Below are positions 55,436 through 57,966 of a stretch of DNA of 57,966 bases, one piece after another. The number at the start of each line of letters is the position of its first letter. Position 1 is the first letter of the stretch. Under the pieces are notes generated by a model that made no database searches, was not told the origin of the DNA, and saw only the letters and a program-made list of their open reading frames with translations. A program made the translations under genes and the position numbers. This stretch comes from Blautia sp. (GTDB lineage: Bacteria > Bacillota > Clostridia > Lachnospirales > Lachnospiraceae): contig JAETNR010000027.1 of assembly GCA_021772055.1 (NCBI GenBank), forward strand, positions 1-57,966. Direction: 5' to 3'.

Positions 55436-56210
55436 TACAGTGGACATTTTAAAATACTGGATCAAAGAGCTCAGGAGAGTGATTGAATTTCAAGAGATCG
55501 CAAAGGTGGAAAATATTGAGTTTCTCCGGTTATATGGAGAAACTCAGAGAACCTTAAATAATATGTTTATTGAGTATGCGGATGAGTATGGAGTTAAGAG
55601 GCTGGAGAAGATAGCCGGGATATACCCGGAAAGTACGGATACTCTGGAGCAAAGAAAAGCCCGTCTGTATGTGTACTGGAATGATAAGGAACCTTACACA
55701 GAAAGAGAGTTGAGAAATCGACTTGAAAACCTGTGTGGATCTGGAAAATTTGAGATTGAGCCAGAGTATAAGGATTTCCTTATCCATATTTATACCCATG
55801 TAGGAGGCTATGGAATTTTTGATGAGGTTACAAAATTACTTGACTACTTTCTCCCGGCTAATCTCATTCTGGATTTACAGAACATTCTCACAGGAGAGAG
55901 CACCTCCGGGATCTATTGTGGTGTAGGATCCTCAATGGCTATCTCCTATACAGTGACAAATGATGTAAATGCTGAGTATGGACAGGAGCTTAACCTGTTT
56001 ACAGGTGTACCTCTTGTAATGGCTCAGGAAACCATTGTCACAAATGATATTAACTCCAGTTATGGAATGAGTTTATCACTCAATCAGGCAGTTGCTCCGG
56101 TTCACGCCACAGAAACTCAGGTAACAAATGACATTAACTCAGAAAATGAGTTAAATGAGGATAAGACCATTGCAAATGTGGTATCAACCTCACAAGTAAT
56201 CACAATTTAA
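55428..56210 (+). CDS. Baseplate/tail protein (XkdU-like) with C-terminal tandem repeats
   Basis: A 260-residue protein. The first 160 residues match the XkdU/YmfQ type (AGIYPESTDTLEQRKARLYV near 64). The C-terminus adds three 28-residue repeats with a TNDINS core (residues about 175-258), absent from usual XkdU proteins. The added part may be the fibre attachment or a variable surface. Confidence 0.8.
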   Translation: MRDTVDILKYWIKELRRVIEFQEIAKVENIEFLRLYGETQRTLNNMFIEYADEYGVKRLEKIAGIYPESTDTLEQRKARLYVYWNDKEPYTERELRNRLENLCGSGKFEIEPEYKDFLIHIYTHVGGYGIFDEVTKLLDYFLPANLILDLQNILTGESTSGIYCGVGSSMAISYTVTNDVNAEYGQELNLFTGVPLVMAQETIVTNDINSSYGMSLSLNQAVAPVHATETQVTNDINSENELNEDKTIANVVSTSQVITI

Positions 56211-56225
56211 GGAGGATGAAAGACA

Positions 56226-57966
56226 ATGGCACAGTTTAAAACAGCGGTGATTACCCAGAAAGGCGTTGCCTTAATGGGAAAAATTATGTCAGGCAGTACA
56301 AAACTTACTTTCAGTAAGATTTGTACCTCTGACACGGTATATAAGGATAATCAGTTAGCCTCCCTCACATCTCTTTCAGGGATTAAGCAGGAGGCTTTGA
56401 TTGCCGGGATCAAAAATATCAATGCCGCAACAGTACAGGTAAGCACTCAGTTTTCTAACCTCTCCCTGAAAACTGGTTATTATGTGCGTACAGTAGGACT
56501 CTATGCGGTAGATCCGGCTGAGGGAGACATTTTGTACAGTGTTTGTATTGTTGATGAGACAGTATCTACACCGGATTATATGCCGCCTTATAACGGGGTT
56601 GGTGTATCTTCTCTGATTATGAACATGGTAACAACCGTATCCAATGCGGCAAACGTAAATGTTACCGTGGATCCAGCGGCGGCGGCTACAGTATCTCAGG
56701 TAATGGACTTACAGGATCAGGTAGATGATCTGAAAGGCTTTGTGGGCTATATGGATCAGGATATTTACGGGGTAGAGGTTGACTTTGTAAACCGTAAATG
56801 TACCCGTCTTGCCGGATCCGTAGGAAGAAGTGCCGGAGAATTTTTTGACGGTCTGGAGCCGTGGGGAGGAAGAAAGAGGGTTATGCTTTCTGATGATGGT
56901 TATGAGCTGGGATCTTTTGGAGATCCTCAGTATACAGAAACCGGAAAGCTGGTACAGGCTGTAAAGGTGGAGCTTACCCCGGCGGCTGGAGAAACTCCGG
57001 CAACCTATAAGGATTTCCCGGTCGGTACTCCGGTACAGGTTATGGTAAAACAGCCTAAGCACTGGGTTAAGGTTGTACCTCTTTCAATGAGTAGAGCCTC
57101 CCACGGCAGAGGCTTTCAGTTTGACAAGGCGAGATATTATGTATCTCCTACAGCTAAGCCGGGATTTGTTGTAAATGAAAAGTTTACAGCGGCAAACGGA
57201 AAAGAGCAGGATTACATTTATCTCTCAGCTTTTGAGGGATCTTTGTTTGATACCTCAGCGGATGCCTATATTATAGATGATGCTCAGGTAGCTGATTTCA
57301 CAGCAGATACCGGAGATAAACTCTGTAGTATTGCAGGAGCAAAACCAGCCTCCGGTAAATCTCAGAACCTTACCAGAAATGGAGCAAGAACTCTCTGTAA
57401 GAACCGTAATTCTGGAGTTGAAGCAGACAATACCTCCGGCGGTCTGGGCTGGATGATGCACGATATTTTTGCATTATCTATTACTCAGATCCTCTTAATG
57501 GTAGAATATGCCTCCTTTGATGCTCAGGCTGTAGTAGGTCAGGGTGTTTGTAATCTGGCTGATGATGGAGCCTCTAATCTGGCAGTTATCACGGGCGGTA
57601 CAAGTGTTCTGGGTAATGGATCCGGCATTGATCCTACAGGCGTAAATGGTAAGTGCTCTGTATCTTATCGTGGAGAGGAAAACCTTTGGGGAAATATCTG
57701 GACATGGCTGGACGGTATCAATATTGAGTGTAAAGGTATCCACAATGCTTACCTTAATCCTGATAATCTCACTCAGAAAGATGATACCGCAGAAAATTAT
57801 ACAGATGCAGGATTTACTGTAGCTAAATCTGGAGGATGGGTAAGCAAGTTTGGATTTGATGAGAAATATCCATACATCTTTATCCCGGCAGAAACCAAAG
57901 GAGCAAGTAACTTTGTAGGTGCTAACTTCTGGTGCTCACCTGATTACAATGGTTTTCGTGTGGCTC
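56226..57966 (+). CDS. Tail fibre with C-type-lectin-like C-terminus (cut by window end)
   Basis: At least 580 residues, truncated at the right edge. ATG at 56226 with AGGAGG upstream. The N-terminus (MAQFKTAVITQKGVALMGKI) is the usual fibre base domain; a coiled-coil neck lies near 160. The C-terminal part has SYRGEENLWGNIWTWLDGIN (about residue 480) and, at the very end, GASNFVGANFWCSPDYNGFR, a layout seen in C-type-lectin receptor-binding proteins diversified by retroelements. The variable tip, template repeat and reverse transcriptase would lie past the edge, so this stays a hypothesis. Confidence 0.82.
   Translation, partial: MAQFKTAVITQKGVALMGKIMSGSTKLTFSKICTSDTVYKDNQLASLTSLSGIKQEALIAGIKNINAATVQVSTQFSNLSLKTGYYVRTVGLYAVDPAEGDILYSVCIVDETVSTPDYMPPYNGVGVSSLIMNMVTTVSNAANVNVTVDPAAAATVSQVMDLQDQVDDLKGFVGYMDQDIYGVEVDFVNRKCTRLAGSVGRSAGEFFDGLEPWGGRKRVMLSDDGYELGSFGDPQYTETGKLVQAVKVELTPAAGETPATYKDFPVGTPVQVMVKQPKHWVKVVPLSMSRASHGRGFQFDKARYYVSPTAKPGFVVNEKFTAANGKEQDYIYLSAFEGSLFDTSADAYIIDDAQVADFTADTGDKLCSIAGAKPASGKSQNLTRNGARTLCKNRNSGVEADNTSGGLGWMMHDIFALSITQILLMVEYASFDAQAVVGQGVCNLADDGASNLAVITGGTSVLGNGSGIDPTGVNGKCSVSYRGEENLWGNIWTWLDGINIECKGIHNAYLNPDNLTQKDDTAENYTDAGFTVAKSGGWVSKFGFDEKYPYIFIPAETKGASNFVGANFWCSPDYNGFRVA

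Overview
The window is almost certainly one end-truncated stretch of a tailed bacteriophage genome of a low-GC Firmicute, most likely an anaerobic gut Clostridium or Lachnospiraceae-type host. The evidence is strong AGGAGG ribosome sites with frequent TTG/GTG starts, AGA/AGG-rich codon use, PBSX-like contractile tail genes, and an anaerobic ribonucleotide reductase activase. All genes but one run on the plus strand and most overlap or abut. I see no integrase, lysis genes, tRNA, CRISPR array or insertion sequence. The left end starts just before a small phosphatase gene and the right end cuts a tail-fibre gene.

Layout. 73-537: low-molecular-weight tyrosine phosphatase. 631-9080: SNF2-type helicase, small unknown proteins, a replication-initiator-like wHTH protein, DnaC-like loader, DnaB-like helicase, Rha-type and XRE regulators, two ParB-like proteins. 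9097-9489 (minus): XRE repressor, with a divergent control region (9490-9688) carrying SigA-type promoters, two 17-bp palindromes and two 13-bp direct repeats. 9689-20765: CHC2/Toprim primase, sigma-70-like factor, ssDNA-binding protein, family A DNA polymerase, MT-A70 methyltransferase, Cas4-like nuclease, RecU-like resolvase, RecA-like recombinase. 20946-29900: a dense accessory block of small unknown proteins, a structured non-coding RNA candidate (22707-22901), one decayed gene, two radical SAM proteins (one NrdG), a second Holliday-junction-type nuclease and a sigma-region-4 protein. 29982-35192: ParB-like protein, small terminase, MazG, DUF3310 protein, ThyX and small membrane or zinc proteins. 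35253-57966: large terminase, portal, a MuF head protein fused to a zincin-like domain with a possible immunity protein, scaffold, capsid, connectors, sheath, tube, tail chaperone with a -1 frameshift signal, tape measure with an internal LysM, LysM/baseplate genes and the tail fibre.

How it works together. The replication genes are cut into modules by repeated boundary units, often a rho-independent terminator running straight into a promoter-like element. Ten copies of this element share GTCTAAA and GGTTATTAC boxes separated by a nearly constant distance; all lie in the left 32 kb and none precedes the virion genes. They do not look like SigA promoters, and the phage encodes its own sigma-like protein at 11093-11704, so I infer a phage-specific middle promoter class. 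At three of them the sequence between the two boxes is complementary to the downstream ribosome-binding site, so only read-through RNA, not RNA started at that promoter, could fold and hide it. This promoter/insulator system is the most interesting signal in the window, followed by the structured RNA, the MuF-zincin toxin-like fusion, the tail-fibre end that resembles a diversity-generating retroelement target, and the frameshift site.

Limits: all family calls are by eye from motifs and gene order; no search or folding program was run.
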